Assembly (NCBI GenBank): GCA_963169105.1
Contig: OY720636.1
Coordinates: 140,421,747 to 140,485,746 of the forward strand
Direction: 5' to 3'
From: Ceriagrion tenellum
Taxonomy: Eukaryota > Arthropoda > Insecta > Odonata > Coenagrionidae
DNA: 64,000 nucleotides
The notes under the pieces were generated by a model. It saw only the letters and a list, made by a program, of their open reading frames with translations. It made no database searches and was not told the origin of the DNA. The position numbers and the translations under genes are program-made. Of the stretch, positions 12,900 through 25,765 are shown piece by piece; the stretch's first letter is position 1, and each line of letters opens with the position of its first letter.

Positions 12900-13300
12900 G
12901 TGGGAATGCATGCCGGTTGATCACGCAGGTATATACGTAACCTGGTTGGGAAAAGATGCATCACGCGGATTTCTCCGGAAATACATCGCATAATCCTATT
13001 AAATATGGCCACAAATTCCAAGATGCTACCTCGGCCTTAACTGCGGGTGAGTGAAGCGCAGTGTGGATGCGACCGAGATTCCTCCACCCACGCGCTCAAC
13101 TCCCACGCAGCAATTCACGAGACACCCCGTCGCGAGGGCGATGATGCTGCCCTCTGCGGGGCCGAGGGGAAAGACGAGCGACAAGTGCTGCCTCTTCCCA
13201 CGAACCAAATCGTCCGAGTCAACTTAAAGGGGCAGGTGCCCGCTGTACAGATACTTCTGTAGCCAATCTCACCCACCTCACCTCCCCAACCATTCACAGG
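12900..13300. other. GC-richer block with a possible donor
   Basis: Local rise in GC and CpG with a plus-strand donor-like CTGCGG followed by GTGAGTGAAG at about 13046. Overlapping frames on both strands (71-107 codons) look like composition effects. It may be a promoter or noncoding exon; no partner exon was found. Confidence 0.22.
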
Positions 13301-13462
13301 GCCATTTTGCGGGTTCCACAGAAGCAATATTACCAATGAAAAAGTTATAAAGCATGCTCTAGGAATTGTTTGATTGGATGTATATTTTAACGAGCCAAGT
13401 GGAATGTTAGCACTTATACCAATATACAAAATTAACAATAGAATATTATACCCGGAGATTCT

Positions 13463-13719
13463 AAAGTCTTCCTATGATTACGGAAAATCAGAACCTTTTT
13501 ATTTTTCAGCATAGACACATGAAACAAAGATGAAAATGTTACTAAATATTCTCCTGTCGTGCAGATGTGTGCCGCGCTTCAAATGGAGGCCACTTTGAAC
13601 ATTTGTAGCGATAACAAATAAAACTTAAAGTATTTAGTAACATCATTTTCATCTTTGTTTCATGTATCTCTGTTGAAAAATGAAAAAGTTCTGATTTTCC
13701 GCAAACATAACAAGACTTT
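13463..13719. repeat. Long imperfect inverted repeat (hairpin MITE-like)
   Basis: The arm at about 13463-13547 is the inverted counterpart of the arm at about 13632-13719, with roughly four in five bases matching by eye and a spacer of about 85 bases. Shared blocks include GGAAAATCAGAAC and ATGAAACAAAGATGAAAAT. This resembles a foldback MITE, but no target duplication was found and the family is unknown. Confidence 0.75.
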
Positions 13720-14690
13720 TGAATCACACAGTATAGTCACCTACCTCACGTCACTGCGCGACGCCTGGAAATGAGCTGAATTATGATTGCAACAATTGAG
13801 CATACGGTTGAGCCACTGGTAAGTCAAGGAAAGCGTGTAATGATTTGAATGTCATCAAGCTAATACCCTGCCTACAGAAAAACGTATCCTCTGCTTAATA
13901 TCAACAACACACTCCTACCTTTTCAGACATAAAAAAAAGAAATCTGAATTACCTAGTGCTAAATTTAAAGAAAAAAGTATTTTCTTTCCACCATGAAATA
14001 TTTTTTCATGATAAAAGTTTCATACAACGCGTATGCTCCGTGGGAATTCCATGATAATAATTACTAGGCACATGTCAGTCTACTTTATGAGTGATTATCA
14101 AATAACCGTGATAACTTCTATTGCCATCAACTCAACGGAAATAGAGCTGCAGTCAGTGACAGTGGTTGGAATAAATGTTCAAAAAAGGTATTTTTCAGCA
14201 CATATGATTATTTTGCAGTTGATTTTGTTTTTACTTGAGAGCAATGGGTTGGAACTAGCGACAATATTGTACATATTTAAATCTATAAAAACGAAAGAAA
14301 TTCAGTCAATGTTCTCACTCACACAGTTGCATTATACAACCCACTAGCCCCAAGTCCTCCACCACAACCGCACCTGGACCAGTGTTCGAGCCCAGTTCAC
14401 ATTTCAACCGCGCGTTTCAATGCAACCAATGGACATGAGTTCTCGCAAGCGGTGATTTTCAGTCGACGCGAAACGACACGATATTGGGAATTTCTCTTTT
14501 TGAATTCCATGCTGGTTCTTTACCGAAAATTCCTTCAAATCAAAAACATAGTTGTTAATGGCATTTGATTTAAGATGTATCAAGAAGAATCGTTATTCCT
14601 GAAAGACGTGTGGGAGCTATTGTTGAATCGACAAATATATTCATTCATTGATCGCTTTGAATGAATGGATTAGCTGTGCAATGGAATGGC
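13720..14690. other. Region with no recognised gene
   Basis: AT-rich. A 104-codon frame at 14033-14347 has no recognisable motif or splice context and is treated as chance. Confidence 0.45.
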
Positions 14691-14699
14691 AATGAATCC

Positions 14700-15115
14700 T
14701 GGGCAGCCCAAAGAAATACCTACCAATTCTACCGATTCCTCCACTTCTCCCCACCCCCTAATCCGCTCCCTCTCCCCTCCCCTATGGTGTACCACGGTAC
14801 CTGGATCATCGACCACCCACTCCCCCTCCAGCCAGCCTTCACCTCCGCCCAGCAGGCCGACGCACCAATCGGTCCTGATCGGTCCCACGTTAGGGAAAAA
14901 ATTCCCACGGCAAGAAGGGAAGGCTCTCCTCTTGAGTGCCCTCGGGGCCAATTCCACTGCCCTTCCACCTTTCCGCGGCTCCCCCTCGGCTCTTCTTTCT
15001 TACATGGGCACCTACAACGTCTCACTGAGCGCGCGCCGCCGCGAGAAGAACCGGAATATATATCGTTTGCATTTGAGACAGATAAGCGCCGGTCGCCGTA
15101 AATTATCGTGCGAGG
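14700..15115. other. GC-rich, C-rich block of unknown role
   Basis: C-rich stretches give overlapping 95-146-codon frames on both strands, all rich in Pro, Ser and Arg, which is typical of biased composition rather than coding. A possible TATA-like ATATATAT lies at 15056-15063. It could be a promoter or noncoding exon, but nothing decides it. Confidence 0.22.
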
Positions 15116-17050
15116 TATATTTTTGACAGCATGGTTACGATCATGAAGGCTATATCATCCTGGTCTTTCGAGACCGCGCTTTTGTTCTGATTATAGCTTG
15201 CTCGCATGGCCCGTCACTCACCGCCGTGAGAAATTCAAGCAACCATTACGCCTGATCACAAGCGGTTGGTGTAACATGTCAACCCATTTCAGGCGAGTGG
15301 CGTTAAAAAATTGAGGCATGGAAAACCGGAAAGACACGTTATCTGGCCGCAAAGCACAAGACTAGATCTTTCCAATTACAGATGACCCTAATGGAGTGCT
15401 CAGGAAAGAAGCCATAATGCCGAACGAGGCATTCATTGATTCCTCTTCTCATTCTGTAATATTAGCAATGCCATTTCGTTTTTCCAGATAGTAGGCCGCA
15501 TATACACCTCAGCGTTTCACGCGGTTCTGGTTCATCTCATTGCAAGCCAGTAATGCTCATTTTTATGTCCTAAGAATAAGACTTCACAATTAGAGGTGCT
15601 CGCACTCCTTAGAGATGCGAGATAAGACTATTTTGTTCAAATTAAGAGCACTTTTTTATATGATTTATGCAAAGTTTAATCTATTTCGGCGTTTTTTTTC
15701 TTTCCCATGTATCTCATTTATTTTCAATATTATTTAACGTTAAAAGTACGAATTTTTGTCACCTTCACTATTATGCTTAAATAAATAATTTCTTTTAAGG
15801 TTACGAGAACAAATACCATTTTTTAGTCTTGCAAGAAAAAAGGTTGGAAGCCCTTCCCTGCTCTCTGCGACTACCTTATCAATCACTAGCCAATCTGGGA
15901 ACGTTATGGCGCATCGCTACGCTTTCTTAAATAATTACTGAAAAAACTATTCTTTTGGTAAAAAATTACGATTTTCCAATCCCATTAGTTGCAAGACGCC
16001 TAAGTTAGCTCAAGCTTGAATACTTACTCGTGAGTATTGCAATTTAAAATTTTACGACTCTGAACATTAAATAATGAAGTCCAATCCATTTTGTCTTTCC
16101 CTGCCTGGACTACCATTTAAGCCAAGAGCACTCCAAACCTCGTATTATATACCTACCTACTCACGCCATTGTAGTGAAATGATCATTTTTCCTTCTTAGT
16201 TTTCATCTCACTCCATCATTAAAATAACATTTTATTACTTCGCATAAATCGGAATCACCAAATGTATTGCGTTAAATTTTTTCACAAGGAAGAACTAAAA
16301 AAAAGGTAAATTACAATTGCCGAGATAAAACACTCCCCTTCCTTTGACGCCAATAGTTTTGGTCGCCGACAACAAACGAAATGTCTACGTCGGTCTTCCA
16401 TTGAAGAAAAAGGCCTCTTATATTTTGAATACTGCAAAACATCGTAACCACTTTGAAAGCACAGACAAAGTCAAACATGCACGCATCATTCCATCTAATA
16501 TTACTAATTCGCGACAACATATCTGACCTTATTTCTAGAGTAATTTGTAAAAAAAATCTTTGGAGAGTACAAAAGTCTCGAAGTATATTTTCTGGACTTT
16601 TTTGCGTTTATAGCATGCGCAAGCCTTTGCTAAGCTTGAAAATACTTACCCCTTGAAACTCCCAGAATAGATACTTTTATGTAGTGATTCCATAGTCTTC
16701 GACCTGATACATATTCGTGCGATAATCTAGCTCATGAAATAGCCATCTGAAATATTTGGTGTTTTCCCGACGAATACGGCTGATGATGTCGCCTTGGGTT
16801 TCTTGCTGGGTAAGAATGACCATCATAACATCATTTAAATAAATATATGGATATGATAGATTATCCATAAGCTGTGGAACGGATAGATACTGGCGCGCCC
16901 AACAGCCAACGCGATTAGAACTTTCGCTCTAGAAGATCTCAAACAATGTATCTGATTATATGAAATACGCTCATTGTTGGATTCCGCCTTATAGTTTAGG
17001 AAAAAATGGATCCGAAACTTTTCATAAGCCTTTAAATTTCATTCCACTCT
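15116..17050. other. Region with no recognised gene
   Basis: AT-rich sequence with only short ORFs; no exon, RNA or repeat identified. Confidence 0.45.
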
Positions 17051-18333
17051 TGAAAATCCTTGTGAGATCGATCTCCCCTTCCACTTACTTTTCGATCCAA
17101 TCAAGCTATCGATGGTACGGCGGAGCTGACTCTGCGTCGCCGCGGTAGCTGGGCACCGCAGGCCAGTGAATTGTTACGCTACTGGCATGTAATAATAGAA
17201 TTGGCAAATTGGAATTTTCTTTTTGCCAATTGATTTATGCAGTTGGCTGCCAACTGATTACCCTTCTCTCCCTTACATGCAGTCTTTCTTTATATTTTTA
17301 TAGCCATAACGGGAACATTTTCGGGGAAAAAATTTAAAAACCAACTATTAAAACGGCGACGTCAATTGGCGATGCTAGGGACTTACGAGTTAATTCAGAG
17401 CAAAAACGAAAAAAGTTTAGGAGGTCCCTTCTTCTCCTGCATGTTAAGGCATAAACTGATTGAGTTACAAGGCCAGAAGAGAATCGTCATGGACATCAGC
17501 AGAAAGATAGGAAAGAACGGACTTTCATAGCAATCACTGGTCATTCGACCCACTTGCCTTGGAGATACGTAGCCGTGGTTGGTTGGTCACCGGACAAAAA
17601 ACTAAGGTAGGTAGTGGGGTAACATAATTAGTAGTGTTTTGATTTAACATGCTTCTACGGCTTAGGTAATGTCACACCCACTGTCCGCCACTTGCTACAG
17701 GGACAATTGCACTCAGGCAAGTAGGAGAATCTGCTCTCCAAATTAGAGCCGAAATCAACGATGCTCAACTGGGGTCGCTGAGAGGGAACCGGTGCTTCCA
17801 TTTCGGCTAGTGAGGAATCATAAATCAATAATATTTACCGAATGAAAAGCATATACTCGACCAGTTTGGCTAAATATAGCAGCTGCTGTGGGACGAAATG
17901 CGAAATTGTCGGGAGAGGTATGAAACAGAAATTATGATAAAAATATCCCAGTAACACTTCATTAAGAAATGCGCTAAAACAATAAATAGAGCTAAATTTG
18001 CTCTCTTGAGCCTTGTATTTGGGCAGAAGGTTGGTAACCCTATATTAGACGCATCTTTGAAAAGGGAAATAAAGAAATAAACACAAGAGGTGACAAACAA
18101 ATGATAAAGAAAAGTTATATGAAAATAGGTAAATGAAGGAAGTATGACCCATCTGTCAACGCTTTGAGCCCATCACGCATCAATTCTATTATTACATGCC
18201 AGTAGCGTAACAATTCATTGGCCTGCGGTGCCCAGCTGCCGCGGCGACGCAGAGTCAGCTCCGCCGTACCATCGATAGCTTGATTGGATCGAAAAGTAAG
18301 TGGAAGGGGAGATCGATCTCACAAGGATTTTCA
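17051..18333. mobile_element. Foldback-type element with 153-bp terminal inverted repeats
   Basis: Positions 17051-17203 and 18181-18333 are inverted copies of each other. I count two mismatches in 153 bases. The ends begin TGAAAATCCTTGTGAGATCG. The roughly 980-bp interior has no long ORF and no recognisable transposase. No convincing target-site duplication was seen, so the superfamily is open. Near-identity of the arms suggests a young insertion or gene conversion. Confidence 0.8.
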
Positions 18334-18503
18334 CAACTTAAGAACTGATATAGTATTTCTTGAGCTATATTGAGTACAAATTAGTAGAGTATTACTGTTT
18401 CAAAAGATCCAAGTAACAGGAGACATATGTGATTTGAGACAAGACCGAAGACAAAATAAAAATAATATCACTACTTCGAGCATGACGGTGCAAAGTCCTC
18501 TAT

Positions 18504-18682
18504 TGAGCCTTGCATTTGGGCAGAAGGTTGGTAATCCTATATTAGACGCATCTTTGAAAAGGGAAATAAAGAAATAAACACAAGAGGTGACAAACAAATG
18601 ATAAAGAAAAGTTATATGAAAATAGGTAAATGAAGAAAGTATGACCCATCTGTCAACGCTTTGTGCCCATCACGAATCAAAA
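18504..18682 (+). repeat. Direct repeat of the foldback element's interior
   Basis: This repeats about 18004-18182 with few changes, for example GTATTTGGG versus GCATTTGGG. Copy one runs straight into the right-hand inverted repeat, while this copy runs into unrelated sequence after CCCATCACGAATCAA. It looks like a fragment of a second copy of the same family. The similar minus-strand frames at 17870-18100 and 18400-18597 only reflect this duplication. Confidence 0.85.
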
Positions 18683-21600
18683 TGTCCTTGTTTGCTAACT
18701 CTGCGCAGTCACGGTGCCGCTGATGACAGAAGAATCGAATGCAAGCAATTTGCATTCGAATTTTTTTCTAAATATTTATTGCCAAACATCCAGAGCACAG
18801 CTCTGTCAACGAACAGGGCGCCGTCGCGTCGCAAGGCGAACAAGAGGGGGCGAGGGAAGAGAAAACCAGTGAGAAAAGGAAAGAGAGAAAGAAAGAAAAA
18901 CAGAAGGGAACAACAGATGGGGACTTAGTCTGGTCAATTCAGGCAAAGTCGTAATATTTACTCTTAAATTGGAGCTTGTTAATAAACCAAAACGCTTCTA
19001 GATGTTACAGTAAATGTATTGACATTTACCTGTATAAAACCTTCACATCTAACTGGAAGTACATAAACTAGAGAACCTATAAAGACTGTCAAGTTTTCTA
19101 CTTTTTCCCAGGATCACCCAAAATCATTTCAGTTGTATTCGCGACAAGTAATTTCCAAAGTATCTCAGTTAAATGATGCATTTGCTTAACCTTCAACCGA
19201 ACATCCAAAGAATTGCGTTTAAAAAGGGAATTACAGTTTGAAAAAAGTGACAAACCAAAAGGCGTCTCAGAGCCTTGACATCATCATCGTATTGCATCAC
19301 TGCCCTGCTCTAAAAATATTTTAGTAGCAAAAAAAGGAAAAAGTCATTCTGGTCCACTATCAACAAGAAATGAAACCAAGACGTGAAATAATATGTCGCT
19401 TTGTACATTTCACACTTCTTAATTGTTACCGACCATGTGTTCGACGAATGATATTATTAATAAGGTCATCTTGATCAGGATATCATACCACTACTCATTA
19501 ATGAGGACATTATATATCGAAACCGTGATTAGTGGCCAAAAAAAGATAAGAATGTACAAAGCAAAAAAGTATTTCCAGTTTCGCAACTTCACCAAGTAAA
19601 GTATGACACTTAAACTTGAAAACAAAAACGATTGTGTTCTTCAAATTATGATAAACCTGCTTAATTATACATGAAAATAAGTCGTATAACAGGAAGAGAT
19701 TTAACCGCTTTAGGACGTCATTCTGTAGATTATTGATTATGTAGCGTTTTGATGCTTTCGAGGGCGAATAATTTCCAACGAGAAGTATTTTCGCTAAAAG
19801 CGGCTTTAATCTTAATTGTACAGCGTTATTTCAATCAAATCCTGGCTGGTGGTAACCACTTACACTATTTTTAAGCGACAGCTACTGTTGATCCTTGTAC
19901 CAGGTTAGTCAGGAAAAAATTAAAAGAAAAAGTTAAAAATGGATAGCTACCTTTACGCACATATTAAAACACTGTTTTGATAAATATCTTCCAAATAGTG
20001 AGAGGAAATTTAAACTAAGATTACAAAACAATGGCTGAACATGATCCCTTTGGTAGATTATACGCAGAAAAGGTGAATATTTCCCCAAATTAGTGCTGAG
20101 AAGGAGATGCGTCGATTAATATTATTGCCTGAAAAAGCCGGAAGAAGAGCCGGCGAAATCACGAGCTTTACAAAATATTATCATTGGTCACCTGAGATGG
20201 GCTGACCCGTTCACCCTGGCAACTAGTCTGGATTCTGGACCGGTCATTTTAGGAACACGTTCTATTGACTCGTTCACCATACCCTTTTTATAGAGGTTAC
20301 GTATTTCTTATATCGAAATTTTCTTGGCGATTAAAGAAAGTAAAAATTTTAAAAAACTAGATTTTCTTAGGATACCGCAATGAATTTAAAAGATAGGGTA
20401 AAAAATTTCCAACTTTTTGCTTGATAATAAATGAAAAGGTGTTTTTTATGAACCATAAGAAATTTTTTCTTAAGCCAGAGCCATCTAAGAGAAAAAAGTA
20501 TAGAATAAAAAGTCGGTTTCGGTTATGTTCAAATAATTAAGTTAAAAGCTATTAGAAAAACTGCAATGTCAACACCGCATGTTGAGAAGCAACTCATTCA
20601 TTGTTTTTTCCGTACTTGCAGCCATTTTCTGTACCGTGTGTGTAGCAACTGCATTGTAGCTATTTCTACTTAGTGACACACTTTGCGGTTTCCGAAGGTT
20701 AGTGAGAAGGGCAACATCTCCATAAGCTTCTCCGAACTAAGGTCATAATGAGACTGAGGAGGCGGAGAATGAAAGTTTAAACCATAAATTGTCCTAACAA
20801 GTTTACCTGCGAGATGCGCTCGCGAATTTCAGTTATTTATTTTGGCCTCAATTGCAACTGTGGTCGAGAAGAGCGAGCCGACTGGCGCCACTAAGTAGAA
20901 AAAAAAGTAATGGTAATTAAACCAGAAGCAGCCGTAGGTGAGTTTTTAGGGTTCTCATAACGGATGTTTTTATCTTATGAAGATAGGAGCGGAGGACCGG
21001 AAGTAAAGACAGGCTGGAAGGGACGGTCGTTCCACATAAGTCGGTCCTTCCGTTCAATTCAAGGACACGTTCCTTACGACATATTGGTTCGCAAACGACC
21101 CACCTCTATTGGTTACCAATAGTAAGAATTCAAATTTCTGCCCACAAAATGTTTTGTAGCGCATGTGTGTAAGTATGAACTTCATGTAGACGCACGTCTA
21201 GTTTGTGAACTGACAGTTTATGGATTGCATCTAAAATAACTTTTATTAATCTATGAAATAATTTGCAATTTCATTACCCACTAGCATCTTTAGACTAATA
21301 TATTTATTTATATCTTAACATCGACATGTTTTTCAGTCAATTATCATAGAGTTCTTGATTCCTCAGGAATGTACTCATAAATAGTAAAAGGACATTGCTA
21401 CGCAGAAGGAGACTTATTGGAGTAGGATAATGCGAGCCAAGATACCTCGATCGGAAAGATAAATAACGAAATTTATACTAACTATCACAAATTGAATATT
21501 TGTTTTCGGTGATAGATACTTAGAAAACAATGCTGGTCGACGTTAAAATGCAAGAATGTTTTAAAAAGTTATGCACGTTTCCCAAAACTCAACATTTTCA

Positions 21601-22354
21601 TCCCTTGCCTTTCACTCTAAATCAGTTGATCGACGAGCCTCTCCCTTTTGATTTTTTTCTGTCGAAAGGGCGAGGGGGAGAACTTCCCTCGAGCGAATGC
21701 GGTGAAGGAGAGGGGGTGAGGGCGAGTGAGATGGAGAGATGGGGGTTGGGGTTTTTTTTAAGGTGGGGGAGGGCGGGGCTGTTGGGGAATGCAGCGGGCA
21801 GTTGAAATGTGCGGCTGTTAACCTCCATCAACGAACTCTTCTTCCGCCCTTTCCGAATATATAATAAAGCCCGTTTCATTTTTTTCCACCGGACTCCACT
21901 CCACTCCCCGTCACGGATAAAATAGGCGACCTATTTACGACGGCGTTAAAAATTCACCGTTACGAATAATTTCTGAGAGAGAGAGAGAGGGAAAGAGCAT
22001 CAGCAGCAGCGTCTCACACAGAGTGCTCTCCTCCTTAAAGGTCTCCTCATTGCCCCTCCCCCTCTCCTACTCCTTCCCCTCCACCCCCTCCACCCCATCA
22101 TCCCCAGCCACCACTGAACACGTCCCTGGTCAGACAGACGGGCGTGGCGACGCGTCAATCGAATCTGTATTGTAAGAACAAAACGAGAACATTTTTTGGG
22201 GAACATTCGATTTTCATACTAACACTGGATTATTTTCCACTGCAACCGTAAGCGATTTTTCACATTGATAGGGCATCTTCTGGAACATTTTGAAGCTTCG
22301 ACCATTCTCTGTGCGCTCAGAGATATTTGTTAAAAAAAATGAAGATGATGACTT
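18683..22354. other. Region with no recognised gene
   Basis: Mostly AT-rich. It includes a purine-rich stretch at about 18825-18925 and a G-rich stretch at 21660-21790 that give short biased frames, and a GA dinucleotide run near 21975. No supported gene. Confidence 0.45.
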
Positions 22355-22618
22355 TATCCATGCTTAGAGAATACAATTTCCTACTTTTCCACAGAATTTT
22401 ATTTTGTGTGGTATTCTTTTTCCATATTACCCCCCCCCCCACCACCACCACCACACTCTCCCTCTCCCTCCCCCTTCCTTCTGCCTTTTGTATATATACC
22501 TGCACTGTTTGGACTGAATTTTTGTACCTGATGATGCCGCAAGTCGATGAAACGCGTTGTACCACACAAAATAAAATTCTGCGGAAAAGTACGAAATTGT
22601 ATTCTCTAAGCATGGATA
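22355..22618 (+). mobile_element. Small element with inverted flanks and a hammerhead-like motif (Penelope/retrozyme-like)
   Basis: Positions 22355-22413 and 22560-22618 are 59-base inverted copies with two mismatches. Between them lie a C run, CCA repeats, a pyrimidine-rich stretch and a hammerhead-like motif (22524-22562) that overlaps the start of the right arm. The 123-codon plus-strand frame crossing it is low in complexity and not taken as coding. The layout parallels the Penelope-like element at 55.8-57.1 kb, where inverted repeats carry the same kind of motif, but no protein-coding part of such an element is present here. Confidence 0.6.
22524..22562 (+). ncRNA. Hammerhead ribozyme-like motif (degenerate helix II)
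   Basis: Helix I would pair GUAC (22524-22527) with GUAC (22559-22562). The core CUGAUGA is at 22528-22534 and GAA at 22549-22551. Helix III would pair ACG (22552-22554) with CGU (22555-22557). Cleavage would follow U22558. The helix II segment 22535-22548 pairs poorly around a GCAA loop, so this copy may be inactive. Very short helix III is a known feature of the minimal type I hammerheads described in Penelope-like elements and retrozymes. Confidence 0.45.
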
Positions 22619-25040
22619 CAATTAACTTCCACGAATTGAAGCCTGAAACTGTAGAGTGTATGATGATTTTAGATGGGGAGGGGACAGATGTGTATTAAAA
22701 TAATCCTCTTTCTCCCTCGGTTTTATCGCTCGACCTTGCCCTTGTTGCTACGCTCCCCCTCATCAAACCTATTCCCCCATTTTTGAACGAATTTCTATTT
22801 GAATAGATAGAATTGCGGAAGTTTCAAAATGAGTCAAAAGATGTCCCATTAAGATGCAAAACCGGTTGTAGCTGTAAATAAGGCGTAGAAATGGCAAAGA
22901 ATTATTATTCGAAATAGATGTCTTTCACTTTCACGAAGTCGAGCCTGAAACAATCAAATTTACTTTGTGCATATATTTTCTCCGAAGAATCACCTCCGCC
23001 ATTTTTCATTCGTTGAATAATAAGAAAACTGAGGTAACAGGAGATTAGAGCGCCTTTCAACAAGTCATCGCCCAGACTAAGAACACCACGCACTGTCACC
23101 GACGTGGAGCACCAAGATGAATGAATCATACAGCAGCCCAGGGCAACGAGTTACGAGAAATCTCCTTAAAATAGTTTGTGCGAGAAGTCATCTCATACAA
23201 AGTTATAAGAATCTGACCTCAACGTATAAAAAAGTATCTCACCTTTCTAGAGATACCAATTCATGAGCCACTTAACACAACCACTTATTGATATATTTTC
23301 CATTAAATAACAGCCATTTTCCATGGGAAATTATCCGAATATGCCCTACAGAGAGACTTCATTTTAAAAAGTTGTTGTATCTAAATCGTAGATTTCGTTA
23401 AAAATTTGACAGTGCGTTTACAGTTTTAATTCTCAACTGTATTTTAATAAATCAATAACTCACCACTGTTTTCACAGAATCGCAAAAACAATATTCTGTT
23501 GTTAAGTCGTTTTTAGCGCATGGCGAGAGAAAAACGAGTCAAGTTAAAGACCTGTAAATGCCCATTTGGTTTATTACTAAGAATTTCAGCCATATAAGTT
23601 TCAGCAATTGCGAAATTAATATCACTATATTTACTTGACGCTAATTACAGCTGCTGAAATGAAAAATTAAATTCAAATATGATTTCTATAATGACGAGGG
23701 AAAACATTCGCACAAAAAACTCAAACAAGTAGATATCCAAATTATTTATAATGTTTTTGACGTGAATTAATAAGTTGCGTACCAGCAAAAAACCGTACTG
23801 GGTGAGAAACTCAAAAATGACTCGGGGGAAAAATTCTACTTCGATCTGAGGTATAAAAAATTCTAATAGTAAGTCGCGTCCAACATCAGATTATGAGAGT
23901 AGTTGTGGCGTTCACAAGAGATTCACGGATAATGAATCGGATGATTTTCCAAGTGAAGTCTTCAATTAAATAAGTTTGTTCGTTCTTATACCGTAAGTTT
24001 GCAAAAAAGCTACCATTTTTCTGCCGTGCCTAACTTTGGGAAGCCCTGTTCTACGATTAAGTGCTCCAACAGCGTCTTGAAAATTATCATAGCATAAAGT
24101 CGTAGGGATGAAATTTATCACCCAATCTCATCGATAACTCTGCCCAAGTTAGTCACCTGAAGGTGTTTCAAACGTGTTTATATGAAGTATTGTGATATTG
24201 TTGACAGGTTGAAAATCTCATGTAGATGGAAATGTAAATGTGTATACGATATTTGTCTATGTTACTGATTTTAGCCTTGTCCTACTTATGTTCTTAACTT
24301 ATACTTTTCTTGATGTTATTACTTATGTATTTTTTATATCAATGGTGTTTACCGTAAATAAATTTCTTGATTCTTGAATCAAAAATTCTATGCGAGCCTT
24401 CTTGCTTTCCGAGTGAGGAATTCCATAAGTGGCTTCAGTCATTCCATCTAAACTACTAATTGTAAGACCAAAATAAAGAGATGAATTTATTTGTGAAGAA
24501 TACAGGGAGAGGAAACCATACTTCGATAGTGATAAATTGGCTCAAAAACTTCTCAGCAGACCTTAGGTAGATATTGCACGTGTGTCTACGATAACCTTAC
24601 AGGTGAAACAGCAATTTTTCTCAGGAAATATGAATAAGGAAGGAAGTAAAAGTTGAATTATGAAATATTTGAGCATCCTCTTCCGTAGCTTCACTTCACT
24701 CAAGAACTCAAGCACTGAATGCGACATAATCGACACAATTGCCACCAGTTCACTCGCCATTTTCTATTCATCTAACGTTGATCTCACCATTACCATGGCA
24801 TCCAACCGATTCATATCTTCGGATTTTCCGCAGACTAAGCAAATTAACGCAGTATTGCAAAAAACGAATAAAAATTTAAAGAATAAGTTCAGACAGCCGC
24901 AGGCGAATACGGAGTATCAGTTGATTTTCATTCACGTAACCACTGTTACGGATACCGCTATTCTTGCGTGTGACATAACAATCAACTCACGCCCAGAATA
25001 TAACGACGTGACTAACACATACCCACGCTTCGAAAATCGG
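22619..25040. other. Region with no recognised gene
   Basis: AT-rich with short ORFs. The stretch at 24340-24385 (AAATAAATTTCTTGATTCTTG) resembles the 3' tail of some non-LTR retrotransposons, but no coding part accompanies it. A 131-codon frame at 24660-25055 has no recognised domain. Confidence 0.42.
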
Positions 25041-25290
25041 TTTACAAGCGCCTGATTGTGTTTTGACGTGCGCTCCGGAAATTGGGTCCATGGCCGCGGG
25101 GCACGATCCGATGATTCCAGCTTACGCTGAAACGGCCGCTGACCACGGCACGCCACGCTACGAGACGGCGTGAAAAAAAAACAGAAATCTGACCTTCTTG
25201 TGGATCGCCCGAGGACATCATCGTTTCCGACATTGCGCAGGGCCGCGATTGGCCCAAAGGCATCCCTCATCTCATCCCAAAGAGCCAATT
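25041..25290. other. CpG-rich block of unknown role
   Basis: A short GC/CpG-rich block with an inverted CCAAT-like ATTGG at about 25247. A 118-codon minus-strand frame crosses it (24932-25288) but has no recognisable motif. Promoter function is possible but unsupported by a neighbouring exon. Confidence 0.22.
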
Positions 25291-25392
25291 AAGAGAAAGA
25301 TAGAAGCCGTTCAAAAAACCGGAAGTCGTATCGAAACATTGTGACGGAGAAGAGAGAGATTACGTTTCTTCCCTGAATTTCTACCTTTATAA

Positions 25393-25757
25393 CAGTGGTT
25401 CCCGACCTTTTTATGCCCAACAAAACCCTGAATAATGCAAATGTGTTGTCGTACTCCTAAAAGTAGTATCTAATTTCATACAAGAAGCAAAGGTGACAAA
25501 AATAATTGCAACGTTAATTTTTTATTATATATTGACGTAAATTAAGCATCTGGAAGAGAAAAAAATGTTACAACATAGTTAACTACTGAGAATGTAATAA
25601 AAAACTGTTAAGGATTTTCCCAAAATTACCAGACTGAAAACTGTTTCTACTAAAAATGCCAAGGAGTAACCATTTGAACCCCGAAATAACAACTAGTCGC
25701 AATAGTATATTTTCCTAAGTTTGAACATTAGCGTTCTTCCCTGGTTGGGAAACTCTG
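25393..25757. mobile_element. hAT-type MITE
   Basis: The left end CAGTGGTTCCCGACC and the right end, read inwards as CAGAGTTTCCCAACC, form an inverted pair typical of hAT elements. They are flanked by matching 8-base sites, CTTTATAA (25385-25392) and CTTTACAC (25758-25765), six of eight identical. An 8-bp target duplication is diagnostic of hAT. At 365 bp with no ORF it is non-autonomous. Confidence 0.7.
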
Positions 25758-25765
25758 CTTTACAC

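Noticed and set aside
14661..15126. Two 146-codon plus-strand ORFs and antisense frames
   Set aside because: All frames in this C-rich block are long and Pro/Ser-rich at once, the sign of composition rather than coding.
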